Assembly (NCBI GenBank): GCA_002441125.1
Contig: DJVI01000020.1
Coordinates: 41,013-105,012 of the forward strand
Origin: Caldifarciminota bacterium UBA6260
GTDB lineage: Bacteria; Hydrothermota; 32-111
Reading direction: 5' to 3'
DNA: 64,000 bases
The number at the start of each line of letters is the position of its first letter. Position 1 is the first letter of the stretch. The notes below the pieces were generated by a model. It was not told the origin of the DNA. It saw only the letters and a list, made by a program, of their open reading frames with translations, and ran no database searches. The position numbers and the translations under genes were made by a program. Positions 18,534-28,380 of the stretch are shown one piece after another.

Positions 18534-20354
18534 ATGTTTAAAAAGGTTCTTATTTTGTCCTTACTTTTTTTACTTTCAGTCTCACTATTTTCCTACACGG
18601 GTCCAAATGTTAAATATCCTTTCAAACAAACATCATGGGCTGGTGGAGATGGTCAGGCAGTTTTTAACGATGACACAAAATTTTTGACTTCTGAAAGGAT
18701 ACATTTTTTAACTTCACCACTCACACTTGGATTTATTGAGGATACCAATTTTTCAGTAGTCTCAACATATCCACCTTCAGCTGCTGGAACTGTTGGAATT
18801 ATAAATGATCTTGTAAACATCAATGATACTATTTACGCGTTAGGTGGATTGAAGGCAAACCTTTCATACTCAACATCTATGGGACAGACATGGACATCTT
18901 TTGATACATTACCTGTTAACCAGTCTAACTGTGAATTGTTAACAATGGAAAAAGTTCAGGATACAATTTATGCAGCAGGTTATTGGGGAGCTATAAATTT
19001 TGGTTTTATTTATAAAAGTAGTGATATGAAAAGTTGGCTTACAACTTTGACTCAGCCATCCCCAGATGCTGCGAGAGTTTATGATATATTCCATCTTGGA
19101 GGAGATACTTTTCTTCTTGCAGCAGGTGACCCTGACCCAAATTCTGCAGATTCTGATGGGCAACTTTTCTGGACATATGATAGATTCCAGACATACTCAA
19201 GAATTGATACAATAGGATACCTACTTGTTACAAAAATTTTAAGATACAACCAAGATACTCTTGTTTTAAGTTGTGACAACCTGCTTTATGGAGAACCTGT
19301 GCTTTTCTCATTCGATAATGGTGCAAGTTGGGCCCCTGTTGGAGCTGTTGATACTTATTTTACAAATAATGGTGAACCTTTTGCTATTATGTCACTTGAA
19401 AAGATAGGGAATTCATTGTTTGCCGGAAGTTATGGAGCTTTTGGTGGAGGGCTATACAGGTCTGATGATCTTGGTTCCACATGGATTACATTGGATACTA
19501 CAGGTGTTATTCCAGATACATCCGACATAACTGGAATATACTCATTTGATAATGGTTCAACAATATATGTTACAGCAACTTTCCCTGGTAGTTTATATAA
19601 ATCTGTTGATGGTGGTTTCACATTCACAATTTGTGACAACACTTTAACTGATATAGCATCTGTTGGTTTAGTTAAACTTGGTGAACACACTTATGGTGTT
19701 GGAACTACAAGTTCTACTGCTGGTGGTAAAGTTTACTATGATAGTTATTACAAAAATGGTTACCTTATATCTTCAGCGATAAATGTAGATAAGTATGATG
19801 CTGTTCTTGTTTCAGATTATTTTGATCTTTACAATTTATTTATAACTTTCAACAAACCATCATTCACAACTTTTACATTGAAAATCCGCTCATGGAACGA
19901 TTCAACTATGGTTGGTGCACCTGATTGGTCAACATGTCCATCAGTTACATCCTACAACGATTATTCAAAAAATCTAACGAACATCTCCTCAGTTGTTAAC
20001 AATGCAGGTCACCATTATATACAGTATAGGATAGATTTTACTACATCGAGGATGGAACTCACACCTACTGTTGATTCTATATGGATTGAAAAAGTTTCAG
20101 GAATAGATGAAGTTTCGAAAAATTCAAAAGATATTTCTGTAAGATTTTTATCTAATACAAAAATCTCTGTTTTAGCTAAAGAAAAAGATAATATGAAAAT
20201 ATTTGACTTATCTGGAAGAAATATATTCTCCAAAAAACTTTCAGGTAAAGAAGATACTTTTGATATTTCAACATTAAGTTCTGGAAAATACATAATAAAA
20301 ATCTACAGAAACGGTAGGGAATCTTTCACAAAAGATTTTACAATAATAAAGTAA
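18534..20354 (+). CDS. Exported BNR/sortilin-type beta-propeller protein with C-terminal sorting-like tail
   Basis: 606 residues. A signal peptide (about 1-20, ending near LFS) precedes a region of repeating beta-strand units with Asp-box-like sequences typical of BNR/sortilin propellers (YSTSMGQTWTSF, YRSDDLGSTWITL, YKSVDGGFTFTI). Each has the S-x-D-x-G-x-T-W shape. The last 70 residues contain MKIFDLSGRNIF and LSSGKYIIKIY, a type A sorting tail. Start supported by GGAGG six bases upstream. It is coupled to the preceding protease-like gene and followed by a hairpin at 20361. Likely a cell-surface or secreted binding protein or glycan-related factor; the function is unknown. Confidence 0.75.
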   Translation: MFKKVLILSLLFLLSVSLFSYTGPNVKYPFKQTSWAGGDGQAVFNDDTKFLTSERIHFLTSPLTLGFIEDTNFSVVSTYPPSAAGTVGIINDLVNINDTIYALGGLKANLSYSTSMGQTWTSFDTLPVNQSNCELLTMEKVQDTIYAAGYWGAINFGFIYKSSDMKSWLTTLTQPSPDAARVYDIFHLGGDTFLLAAGDPDPNSADSDGQLFWTYDRFQTYSRIDTIGYLLVTKILRYNQDTLVLSCDNLLYGEPVLFSFDNGASWAPVGAVDTYFTNNGEPFAIMSLEKIGNSLFAGSYGAFGGGLYRSDDLGSTWITLDTTGVIPDTSDITGIYSFDNGSTIYVTATFPGSLYKSVDGGFTFTICDNTLTDIASVGLVKLGEHTYGVGTTSSTAGGKVYYDSYYKNGYLISSAINVDKYDAVLVSDYFDLYNLFITFNKPSFTTFTLKIRSWNDSTMVGAPDWSTCPSVTSYNDYSKNLTNISSVVNNAGHHYIQYRIDFTTSRMELTPTVDSIWIEKVSGIDEVSKNSKDISVRFLSNTKISVLAKEKDNMKIFDLSGRNIFSKKLSGKEDTFDISTLSSGKYIIKIYRNGRESFTKDFTIIK

Positions 20355-20360
20355 ATTCAA

Positions 20361-20390
20361 AAAGGGTGCAGTTATCTGCACCCTTTATTC
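20361..20390 (+). terminator. Strong stem-loop after the BNR gene
   Basis: AAAGGGTGCAG (20361-20371), loop TTAT, CTGCACCCTTT (20376-20386), then ATTC. It is an 11-bp perfect stem seven bases after the stop codon. The downstream T-run is short, so termination may need the second hairpin at 20391. Confidence 0.7.
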
Positions 20391-20416
20391 AAAAAGTGCA
20401 AAAATTTCACTTTTTT
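20391..20416 (+). terminator. Second hairpin with T-run
   Basis: AAAAAGTG (20391-20398) can pair with CACTTTTT (20408-20415), ending in a T-run. It is a weak A-T-rich terminator in tandem with the one before. The remaining bases to 20551 contain only a poor promoter candidate, TTGGTA (20478-20483) and TATTAT (20503-20508) with a 19-base spacer. Confidence 0.45.
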
Positions 20417-20551
20417 ATCTGGAAAATAAGAGTTAAAATAGGAAGACTATATATTAATAAAAGATTTATAAAATAATTTGGTATATTTTTTGCTTAAAGT
20501 TTTATTATGTACGAAATAAGAAAGAAGTTTGAACAAATAAAAGGAGGTAAG

Positions 20552-23500
20552 ATGAAGCGAATTCTTACAGTTTTGCTTCTTGTTTCCATTATCCTTCTTT
20601 TTGTTGGTGCTAAATCTACAACAAAGGATGTTGTGACAACCAGTTTGCCAACTATGGATAATGGAAGTGTAACAAACCCTCTTGCTGATGGTTTTAAATC
20701 CGTCACAAAGGGAAAAGAGATGGTAAAAGCGATGAAGGACCCAAACTGGGTTCATCTTCCTTACCATGATTTTGATGTCAGGAATGGAGAGCCAAACATT
20801 CCTTCAGATTTAAAAGCAAAGTTGACTAAAGACGGGACAAACTACTACATTTTGAAATTTTCAGGTCCAGTACTTGAAAAGTACAAAAGTGAACTTTCAA
20901 ACTACGATGTAAAATTCGAATGGCCAGTTCACAACTATGGTTACATAGTTAAGATGAGAGATAGTGATGTTGAGAAAATTTCTAATCTTCCTTACATAAA
21001 ATTCATCTCTCTATGGCATCCTGCATACAAAGCATCTCCAAAATTTTTGAACTCAAAATCTGATTCAAAAAGGGAGATAGTTGTAAGGCTTTTTAGAAAT
21101 GGCTCCTACTATGATGTTTTGGAAACTTTAAACAAAATGGGAGCAAAGATTCTTGACAGATCAGAGCCAACAACAGCGTTGGCAACATTTTTGGTTGAAG
21201 TTCCAGAGAACAAAATAGCAGATATAGCTAAGATTAAAGATGTTTACCTTATGATGCAGTATGCGAAGAAATATCCAAGAAATGATGATGGAAGAGCGAT
21301 AATAATGAATGGAACAGTAACTGTTGGTGATACAGTTATTTGGACACAAGGTGTTCGTGGAGAAGGCCAAATAATAAATGTTACAGATTCAGGTATAACA
21401 GTAGGTCACTACCAGTTTTACGATGCATCGGTTCCTTTGACAACCTGGGGATACTATCCAACACATAGAAAAGTTATAGCATATTTACCATCAGCCCCAT
21501 CTTTTATAGATACTTTGGATTTTGGTGATGATAATAATAACTCTTACCATGGAACCCATACATCCGGTACAGCTGCTGGTTCCGATGACGGGATATCAAC
21601 ATCAAACTATGATGGTATAGCAAAAAAAGCAAAAATCTTTTTTATGGATTGTGGAAATAATGTTGATGCTTTTCTATGGGTTCCAATAGATTGTTATTCG
21701 ATGTACGATACAATGTATGTTCATGGTGCAAGGATAACTTCAAACTCATATGGACCTTCAGTAAGCTCATATCCTGAACTTGCAGGTGCTTACGATGAGG
21801 GTTGCCAGATGACAGATGCTTATATGTGGGATCATAAAGATTTCAATGTTCATTTTGCAGCAGGTAACGATGGTTCAGCTGCACAAACCATATCTGGAAC
21901 AGCATGTGCTAAAGATGTTTATGCAGCAGGTTCCTGTTCTGAATCTTCACCAGCATCAGTTTCATCATTCTCTTCAAGAGGACCAACAGCTGATGGAAGG
22001 TATGGTGTTACACTTTTAACACCAGGTGAAACTGTTATGTCAGCTGATGGTTCAACAAGTGGTTCTACTTCAAACTATGTTTCAATGCAGGGAACATCTA
22101 TGGCAACACCATTTTCAGCAGGTTCAATAGCACTTATAAGAGATTATCTTGCACAAGGTTTCTATCCAACTGGAACAAAAATACCTGAAAATGCAATAAA
22201 TAACCCATCATCAGCTCTTATAAGAGCACTCGCTGTTAACTCAGCGAATGATTGTGGTCAAACTATACCAAATAATAACTATGGTTTTGGAAGATTACAA
22301 CTAAACAACTGTCTATTCTTTGCTACGGCTGGTTCAACATCTCCAAAAGCTGTTCTTTTTGATGATAATCAGGATGGACTTTTGACTGGAGAGTATGTTG
22401 AATACCAGTTCAATGTTACTAATACAGCAAATGAACTAAGAATTACACTTGTCTGGACAGATTATCCAGCACCTTTCTTTGGTGATAACACTGTTACAGA
22501 TACAACACTTGTCAACGATCTTGATCTACAGGTATACAACCCATCTGGAACTTTAGTTTCAGGAACAGACCATTTGAATACTATAGAACAGTATAGAAAC
22601 ACAACACCAACAGCAGGTATATGGAAAGTAAGGGTTGTTGCTACAGATTGTCCTGTTTCACCACAACCTTACGCTATAGTTGTTTCTTACAGTGTTTACA
22701 ATGTTAACAATGGTTCAGTTAAATTTGATAAGGCAGTTTATTCTGTTATAGATTCTTTGGCAACAATAAGTGTTACAGATTTGAATTTACCTGATAATTC
22801 TACATTTGATGTATTGGTCTATTCAAAACTTGGTGACACAGAGAATGTTACAGTTACAGGAACAACAGGTCTTTTCAAAGGTTCTGTTAAGATGGCATAT
22901 GAAGCTATAACAAGTTCCCATCTTGATGATGGTTTACTTGGTGTTAACAAAACAGATACTATATGGGCTGTTTATTCTGATACTTTACCAATAGCAACAT
23001 TAACAGCTCAAGCTTTAATAGATAATGCTACATTTACAATATACAATGTAAGGTGCGAAAAGGCTGAAGGAACAAGAAGTTTCATAGCATGGAATACAAC
23101 TGAGCCTACAACAGGAAAAGTCTATTATGGACCAACAACTTCACTCGGTTATGAAACAGCTGAAAATCCAAACCTTGTTTACGATCATTCAGGTGATCAG
23201 GCAATAATCGTTTCAAACCTTACACCTAATACAGTTTACTATTTTGATGTTGAATCTAAGGATCATAAAGGTAATACTGTCAGAGATAACAACAATGGTT
23301 CACATTACCAGTTTGCAACTGTTGATTTATCAGGTGCAGATATTTTGGTTCTTGTTACAGATGATAACCTTGAAGGAGAACTTTTTGCACATCCAGATTT
23401 CTTAGTTTATGCTATCCAGCAGGGCGGATGGAACTATGCTTGGTATCAGACATCACTTAACAACTTTGGTCAGATCCCTGTTGATTCCTTGATGAGAAAT

Positions 23501-25390
23501 TATAAAGCTATATTCTTACAATCAGGTCAGGAAAACTATCCACCACTCACAAAATCACAGGAAGAGTCATTGAAAAAGTATGAAGCAGGTGGAGGAAGGA
23601 TAGCTTACACAGGACACGATTTTGGATGGGCTATGGCTTCATCGGATGGTTACTCTTATGTAGGAACCGATAAAAATGATTCACTTTTTGTTATAAACTA
23701 TATGATGGGAAGATATGTTGGTGATATAGTTGCAACTGGAAACTTCACACTTTATGGAGTAACAGGAGATCCTATCTCTGGTTCATACACATCAGGTGTT
23801 CCATACAATCCATACAGAAGTGGTGCTGATGGTGACTCTATGTATGGTGTTTCTTCAGCATTCGTTGCTGGAACATCAACAAATGTTTGGAGATGGAATG
23901 CAGCAAGTGGTCCAGTAGTTGGTGTTAAGTGGGAATCAACCAACAACCTTGGAACTTCAGGTGTTGGTGTATGGGGTGGTTATAAGACAAGAGTTATATT
24001 CAACGCTTTCGAAATAACTCAAATAGATACTGCAAATGCAACCTCAACAACAAGAACTACAATACTTAATAACAACCTTATATGGCTTATAGGACACGAC
24101 CATCCAGATGTTACTATAAGTTCACCAACAACAGGTTCAACATACACAACAGACACTATTTCAATAACATGGACAGCAACCGCATATGGTGGTGCTTCTA
24201 TAGATACAACTTACTTGTACTACTCTCCAAATGGTGGTGATTCATGGATACTTATAACAAAGGGTACAAGTCTGACATCACCATACTTATGGGATGTCTC
24301 ATCACTTCTTAATGGAAACAAATACAGAGTCAAAGTTAAAGTAAAAGATAAAAATGTTTATCCAGCTATGACAGGTGAAGCTTCCACAGGTAATTTCACA
24401 ATTTCAAGAACAGGTGGTGATTATCTTGGTCCTATAATTTATGCTGGTTCCATACAGGCAAATCCATCACCTGTTGGAAATGCTACAGGACTTGGAGTTC
24501 CAACATCATTTACAATAACAGCTATAGTTTGTGATTCAACAACAGGTATGTCAAATATAAGTGCTGCTGAATGGTCATATGGCCCAACAGCTGCATCAGC
24601 AGGAACAGGTAATCCTATGACAGCTGTTGATGGAGCTTTTGATGAAATGTATGAAGAGGTACAAGCTACAGTTTCTTCAACAATTGGATGGCCAGTTGGT
24701 CAGATTAAGATATGGGTTAGAGGTAGGGATGCATCACCTGCGAAGACACCATCTAACTGGGGAGATGCTTTTGAAGGATCAGTTATAGTTGTTGACGCAA
24801 CAACAACTCTAACAAGAGTTGAGATGACAGAGATCTCTGCTATAGCTGATAACAACTCAATTACTTTGAAATGGTCAACAACATCTGAACTTAACAACTC
24901 AAAATGGGTAATTGAAAGATCAACTGATGGAAGGAATTTTGAAAATGTTGGAACTTTGGAAGCTAAGAATGCTCCATCAACATACACATTTACAGATACT
25001 AAGGTAAATGGTGGAACAGTTTACTATTACAAAGTTTCAGACATTTCAAAATCTGGTGTCAAGACAGAGCATCCAGTTATCAAAGTTGTTGCTTCCGGAA
25101 AACCAAAACCAACAACATTCGCTCTAACACAGAATCAACCAAACCCATTCAAAGATGTAACCATTATAGAGTATGCTGTTCCAGTTAAAGGAAAAGTTAC
25201 TCTTGAAGTTTATGATATAACCGGAAAACTTGTTAAAACACTTGTGAATGAAGTTAAAGAAGTTTCATGGTATACAGCAAAATGGGATGGTAAAGACAAT
25301 TCTGGAAAGAATGTTGCAAGTGGTGTATACTTCTATAAACTTCAGGCATCAGGTTATGAATCGATGATGAAGATGACTTACCTTAAATAA
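20552..25390 (+). CDS. Large secreted S8 subtilase with C-terminal FlgD-like/sorting domain
   Basis: 1612 residues. Start at the ATG at 20552, four bases after AAGGAGG, because the product then begins with a typical signal peptide (MKRILTVLLLVSIILLFVGA); an in-frame ATG at 20507 would bury it. A propeptide-like segment (about 60-240) precedes the catalytic domain: Asp279 in NVTDSG, His333 in YHGTHTSG, Ser516 in QGTSMATP. After it come beta-sandwich modules, including a fibronectin III-like unit near 870-940 (AEGTRSFIAWNTTEPTTGK), an Ig-like region near 1190-1280 (SPTTGSTYTTDTISITW), and the terminal QNQPNPFKDVTIIEYAV to KLVKTLV to GVYFYKL. That end is an FlgD-Ig-like sorting tail. Probably a surface or extracellular endopeptidase, monocistronic. 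Confidence 0.9.
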   Translation: MKRILTVLLLVSIILLFVGAKSTTKDVVTTSLPTMDNGSVTNPLADGFKSVTKGKEMVKAMKDPNWVHLPYHDFDVRNGEPNIPSDLKAKLTKDGTNYYILKFSGPVLEKYKSELSNYDVKFEWPVHNYGYIVKMRDSDVEKISNLPYIKFISLWHPAYKASPKFLNSKSDSKREIVVRLFRNGSYYDVLETLNKMGAKILDRSEPTTALATFLVEVPENKIADIAKIKDVYLMMQYAKKYPRNDDGRAIIMNGTVTVGDTVIWTQGVRGEGQIINVTDSGITVGHYQFYDASVPLTTWGYYPTHRKVIAYLPSAPSFIDTLDFGDDNNNSYHGTHTSGTAAGSDDGISTSNYDGIAKKAKIFFMDCGNNVDAFLWVPIDCYSMYDTMYVHGARITSNSYGPSVSSYPELAGAYDEGCQMTDAYMWDHKDFNVHFAAGNDGSAAQTISGTACAKDVYAAGSCSESSPASVSSFSSRGPTADGRYGVTLLTPGETVMSADGSTSGSTSNYVSMQGTSMATPFSAGSIALIRDYLAQGFYPTGTKIPENAINNPSSALIRALAVNSANDCGQTIPNNNYGFGRLQLNNCLFFATAGSTSPKAVLFDDNQDGLLTGEYVEYQFNVTNTANELRITLVWTDYPAPFFGDNTVTDTTLVNDLDLQVYNPSGTLVSGTDHLNTIEQYRNTTPTAGIWKVRVVATDCPVSPQPYAIVVSYSVYNVNNGSVKFDKAVYSVIDSLATISVTDLNLPDNSTFDVLVYSKLGDTENVTVTGTTGLFKGSVKMAYEAITSSHLDDGLLGVNKTDTIWAVYSDTLPIATLTAQALIDNATFTIYNVRCEKAEGTRSFIAWNTTEPTTGKVYYGPTTSLGYETAENPNLVYDHSGDQAIIVSNLTPNTVYYFDVESKDHKGNTVRDNNNGSHYQFATVDLSGADILVLVTDDNLEGELFAHPDFLVYAIQQGGWNYAWYQTSLNNFGQIPVDSLMRNYKAIFLQSGQENYPPLTKSQEESLKKYEAGGGRIAYTGHDFGWAMASSDGYSYVGTDKNDSLFVINYMMGRYVGDIVATGNFTLYGVTGDPISGSYTSGVPYNPYRSGADGDSMYGVSSAFVAGTSTNVWRWNAASGPVVGVKWESTNNLGTSGVGVWGGYKTRVIFNAFEITQIDTANATSTTRTTILNNNLIWLIGHDHPDVTISSPTTGSTYTTDTISITWTATAYGGASIDTTYLYYSPNGGDSWILITKGTSLTSPYLWDVSSLLNGNKYRVKVKVKDKNVYPAMTGEASTGNFTISRTGGDYLGPIIYAGSIQANPSPVGNATGLGVPTSFTITAIVCDSTTGMSNISAAEWSYGPTAASAGTGNPMTAVDGAFDEMYEEVQATVSSTIGWPVGQIKIWVRGRDASPAKTPSNWGDAFEGSVIVVDATTTLTRVEMTEISAIADNNSITLKWSTTSELNNSKWVIERSTDGRNFENVGTLEAKNAPSTYTFTDTKVNGGTVYYYKVSDISKSGVKTEHPVIKVVASGKPKPTTFALTQNQPNPFKDVTIIEYAVPVKGKVTLEVYDITGKLVKTLVNEVKEVSWYTAKWDGKDNSGKNVASGVYFYKLQASGYESMMKMTYLK

Positions 25391-25406
25391 TTAAGGTTAA
25401 TAAAAA

Positions 25407-25439
25407 TAAAAAAAGCCCCCTTTTTGGGGGCTTTTTTTT
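25407..25439. terminator. Bidirectional rho-independent terminator
   Basis: A-run, GCCCCC, TTTTT, GGGGGC, T-run between the convergent subtilase and lgt genes. Flanking A and T tracts make it function on both strands. The reverse-strand gene lgt ends within it. Confidence 0.9.
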
Positions 25440-26250
25440 ATTCTTTTTTTGAATTTTTGTAAGTTATGAAAAGGAATATTGAGGAGAAAATAATTATAAG
25501 AATTGAAGTTACCTGAGAAAGTGAAACTATTTTAAATATTAGAGCATTTTTTGAATACTCTCTTAAAAAATCAACAAAAAATCTTTCTAATCCATAGATT
25601 ATAAAGAAAAGATAAAATATCATACCATCAAATTTTCTTTTCTTATTGTAAAGGTAAAAAAGGATGAAAAAAACGAAAAGCATAGAGAAAGATTCTACAA
25701 GTTGTGTTGGGATAACTGGAAGTGAACAACAATCTGTAGGTTTTATAATACCTTTTTCAAGTTGTTCCTGATATGGTGGTGGGAAATTCTCTCTTGGAAA
25801 TCTTAAACCGAACCTGTACGAGATTTTTCCATAACAGCATCCATTCAGAAAACATCCTATCCTTCCAAAAAATATTCCAAGTGGAAATGCTGTATTTATA
25901 ATATCTCCAACTTTTAAAAAATCGAGTTTATTCCTTTTTATATAAAAAAGTCCTGAAATTACTCCACCTAAAAGTCCACCGTAAAAGACCATTCCACCTT
26001 CCCAAATTTTTAGAATTGAAATAAGGTCTTCTTTGTATATGTTAAAATTCTCAACAACGAACCATACCCTTGCTCCAATTATTCCACCTATTATTATGTA
26101 AACTGAAAGATCGAATAGAACATCCTTTGATATTTTTGATCTCTTAGAAAGGTGAAATATTACAATAAGAGATGCTATAAAAGCTATAGCCTGCATCAAT
26201 CCGTAAGAGTATAAAGTTAAATTCCCGAATTGAAATATTATTCTATGCAT
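25438..26250 (-). CDS. lgt: Prolipoprotein diacylglyceryl transferase Lgt
   Basis: Transfers diacylglycerol from phosphatidylglycerol to the lipobox cysteine of prelipoproteins. 270 residues, seven membrane helices, and the family blocks YSYGLMQ near residue 15, GGIIGARVWFV near 55, and GRIGCFLNGCCYGK near 130. Start: ATG at 26250, seven bases after GGAG, two bases after the stop of the peptidase gene; an in-frame TTG farther upstream adds only five residues. Third gene of a minus-strand operon with a PHP phosphatase and aminopeptidase P. Its clients include the lipoprotein at 52119. Confidence 0.95.
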   Translation of the reverse strand: MHRIIFQFGNLTLYSYGLMQAIAFIASLIVIFHLSKRSKISKDVLFDLSVYIIIGGIIGARVWFVVENFNIYKEDLISILKIWEGGMVFYGGLLGGVISGLFYIKRNKLDFLKVGDIINTAFPLGIFFGRIGCFLNGCCYGKISYRFGLRFPRENFPPPYQEQLEKGIIKPTDCCSLPVIPTQLVESFSMLFVFFILFYLYNKKRKFDGMIFYLFFIIYGLERFFVDFLREYSKNALIFKIVSLSQVTSILIIIFSSIFLFITYKNSKKE

Positions 26251-26251
26251 T

Positions 26252-27502
26252 TTAAACTCCAACAACTTTTTCTATATCTTTTACACTTTTTGGAATATCT
26301 ATTGAAAGGTTCTCACTACCTTTCTTTGTAACGAGAATATCATCCTCTATCCTAAGACCTATTCCTTCTTCAGGAATATATATACCTGGTTCAATAGTTA
26401 AAATCATATTCTCTTTAAGTTCTGGCATATACCTTGGTGTTTGCGAAATATCGTGAGTATCAAGTCCAAGCATATGTCCAACGGAATGTGGATAATATTT
26501 TTTCACATCTTTGATATCTTTAATATAATTCAGATTTATAAGTAATTTACCTATAAGTTGGTTGGTTTTTTCATTCAAATCTTTAAAACTTACTCCTGGT
26601 TTTATACTTTCTATTATTTTTTCCTGAACTTCAAGTAAAAGGTTGTAAAGTTTTTTCTCCCTTTCTGTGAATTTTCTTTTTGGTGGGAAAACTCTTGTAA
26701 TATCTGCCGAATAGAGTTCATATTCAGCACCAACATCAACAAGTATAAGATCTCCCTTTTTTACCTTCTGGTTGTTAGATGTGTAATGTAGAGTTGCACC
26801 ATTCTTTCCGGAAGCAACTATTGAAGGGAATGCAGGGACGAAAACTCCATTTTTTAAAAAGATGTATTCAAGATCTGCCTGAATTTGGTATTCATACATC
26901 CCTTCTTTTGCATTTTTCATACAGTTTAAAATCCCTTCTTTTGTTATTCTTATAGCTTTTTTTATACATTCTATCTCATATTTATCCTTAACAGCCCTTA
27001 AAGGGTAAATTATGTTGTTTGCAGGAAGAAAAGATTTTATCTGTGGGAAATGCTCTCTTAACTTTGAAATTTTGTAATGGTTGTATCCTAAAAACTCTGT
27101 TACCCTTTCATTTGAAAAATCATAATAACATATAGCACCTTTGTTAACGAAATTCCCAAAATGGAAGTAAAATTCTTTGTTATAAAAAACATTCTCTATT
27201 CCAGTTTCCTCTTTTACCTCTTTATCAGATTTTTTCTTTCCTGTCCAAACTTCATAATATGGGTTATTCTCTTCAACAAAAAGTATCTCCTTTTCCTCTT
27301 TCTGACCTTTAAAAAGAATTAAAGTTGATGATGGTTCCTTGTAGCCTGTAAGGTAGAAGAAGTTTGAACTCTGCCTGTAGATGTAATTGTTCTCATTGTT
27401 TTTCTCTTTGAAAGAAGCTGAATCTAAAAGTAGTATAGAGTTATTTTCCATCATTTCGAAAACTTTCTCTCTCCTTTTTTTAAAGGTTTCTTTTGGTATC
27501 AT
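26252..27502 (-). CDS. pepP: Xaa-Pro aminopeptidase (aminopeptidase P, M24B)
   Basis: Removes N-terminal residues that precede proline. 416 residues from the ATG at 27502, which is preceded by AAGGAG; earlier in-frame codons lack support. The N-terminal aminopeptidase P domain (KRREKVFEMM) is followed by the pita-bread fold with the metal ligands Asp-Asp (DVGAEYELYSADITR near 275), His (HSVGHMLGLDTHD near 340), Glu (LTIEPGIYIPE near 370) and Glu (RIEDDILVT near 387). It is two bases upstream of lgt and 10 bases downstream of the PHP phosphatase gene. Confidence 0.94.
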   Translation of the reverse strand: MIPKETFKKRREKVFEMMENNSILLLDSASFKEKNNENNYIYRQSSNFFYLTGYKEPSSTLILFKGQKEEKEILFVEENNPYYEVWTGKKKSDKEVKEETGIENVFYNKEFYFHFGNFVNKGAICYYDFSNERVTEFLGYNHYKISKLREHFPQIKSFLPANNIIYPLRAVKDKYEIECIKKAIRITKEGILNCMKNAKEGMYEYQIQADLEYIFLKNGVFVPAFPSIVASGKNGATLHYTSNNQKVKKGDLILVDVGAEYELYSADITRVFPPKRKFTEREKKLYNLLLEVQEKIIESIKPGVSFKDLNEKTNQLIGKLLINLNYIKDIKDVKKYYPHSVGHMLGLDTHDISQTPRYMPELKENMILTIEPGIYIPEEGIGLRIEDDILVTKKGSENLSIDIPKSVKDIEKVVGV

Positions 27503-27512
27503 AATTTTCTCC

Positions 27513-28283
27513 TTATGGTTTATAAACTTTAAATTTGAAATCTTTAATAATATTTTGGATCCTATCGAAACCAAACGCTATATCACCCGTTTTATGTGAA
27601 TCGGATCCTGTTGAAACAATTTCACCACCTAAATCTTTATATAGTTTTAATATCTCAACCGAAGGGAACTGTTCTTTACATTTATGTCTGAGGCCACTTG
27701 AGTTTATCTCCAAAATATTACCATTTTTTATAACTTTCCTTAAAATCCTTTCATAATAGTTTTGATACCTTTTGAATGTTTCCCGATGGTTTGTAAATTT
27801 TGAGTATTTTTTGTAATAATCTATATGTCCCAAAATGTTAAAAATTTTGAAATCAACTATACTTTCAAGTTGTATAAAATATTTTTCATAATCAACTTCA
27901 AAAATACTCTTTTTATCTTTTTCCAGGTTAACTATCCAGTCGGATATAACTACACCATCTACGAAATGTAATGAAACTATCTTATAATCGAAAGGGAATT
28001 TTTTGAAAGATGAGATTATCTTATCCTCATAATCTTTTTCATAAGAAGATTCTATTCCAAGAAAAAGTTTTATTTTTTGTGAATATTTTTTTTTCAAAAA
28101 GGAAAACTCTTCTAACTGGTTTTCACCTTTATAAAACATATTACCTGGATCGTTCTTGTTAAAATCAAGATGGTCTGAAAAACCCAAAATATCAAGATCT
28201 TTTGAAATCCCTTCAATAACTATATCTTCCATTTTTCTTTTTGAATCGTATGAGTAGAGTGAATGGTTATGTAAATCTATCAT
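27513..28283 (-). CDS. PHP-domain histidinol-phosphatase-like protein
   Basis: 256 residues of the polymerase-and-histidinol-phosphatase superfamily (HisJ/HisK type). Metal-binding blocks are present in order: DLHNHSLYSYD at 3, FSDHLDF near 36, GIESSYE near 76, SLHFVDG near 105, LGHIDYY near 152, INSSGLR near 188 and GSDSHKTGDIAFGFD near 220. Members dephosphorylate L-histidinol phosphate, but no other histidine genes lie nearby, so the role is open. The promoter lies 7 bases upstream of the ATG and no ribosome site is present, so a leaderless message is inferred. Confidence 0.88.
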   Translation of the reverse strand: MIDLHNHSLYSYDSKRKMEDIVIEGISKDLDILGFSDHLDFNKNDPGNMFYKGENQLEEFSFLKKKYSQKIKLFLGIESSYEKDYEDKIISSFKKFPFDYKIVSLHFVDGVVISDWIVNLEKDKKSIFEVDYEKYFIQLESIVDFKIFNILGHIDYYKKYSKFTNHRETFKRYQNYYERILRKVIKNGNILEINSSGLRHKCKEQFPSVEILKLYKDLGGEIVSTGSDSHKTGDIAFGFDRIQNIIKDFKFKVYKP

Positions 28284-28290
28284 AACAAGA

Positions 28291-28318
28291 ATTTTAACAG
28301 GTTAATCTTTCAAGTCAA
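28291..28318 (-). promoter_or_regulatory. Promoter of the PHP-pepP-lgt operon
   Basis: Reverse strand TTGACT (28318-28313), 16 bases, TAAAAT (28296-28291), then 7 bases to the ATG at 28283. Its -35 is only four bases from the -35 of the divergent promoter at 28323. Confidence 0.6.
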
Positions 28319-28322
28319 TATA

Positions 28323-28351
28323 TTGACAAAGAGAGATTTATAAAATAAAAT
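28323..28351 (+). promoter_or_regulatory. Promoter of the aminotransferase-serA operon
   Basis: TTGACA (28323-28328), 17 bases, TAAAAT (28346-28351). In contrast to the leaderless units, about 22 bases of leader follow, containing AGGAGG just upstream of the ATG at 28381. Confidence 0.6.
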
Positions 28352-28380
28352 TAATCTATTAAAATTTTGAAGGAGGATCT

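Noticed and set aside
20507..20551. Earlier ATG for the large subtilase
   Set aside because: It would place 15 charged residues before the signal peptide, and AAGGAGG fits the ATG at 20552.
28352..28380. Riboswitch before the serine operon
   Set aside because: The leader is about 22 bases, too short for any aptamer.
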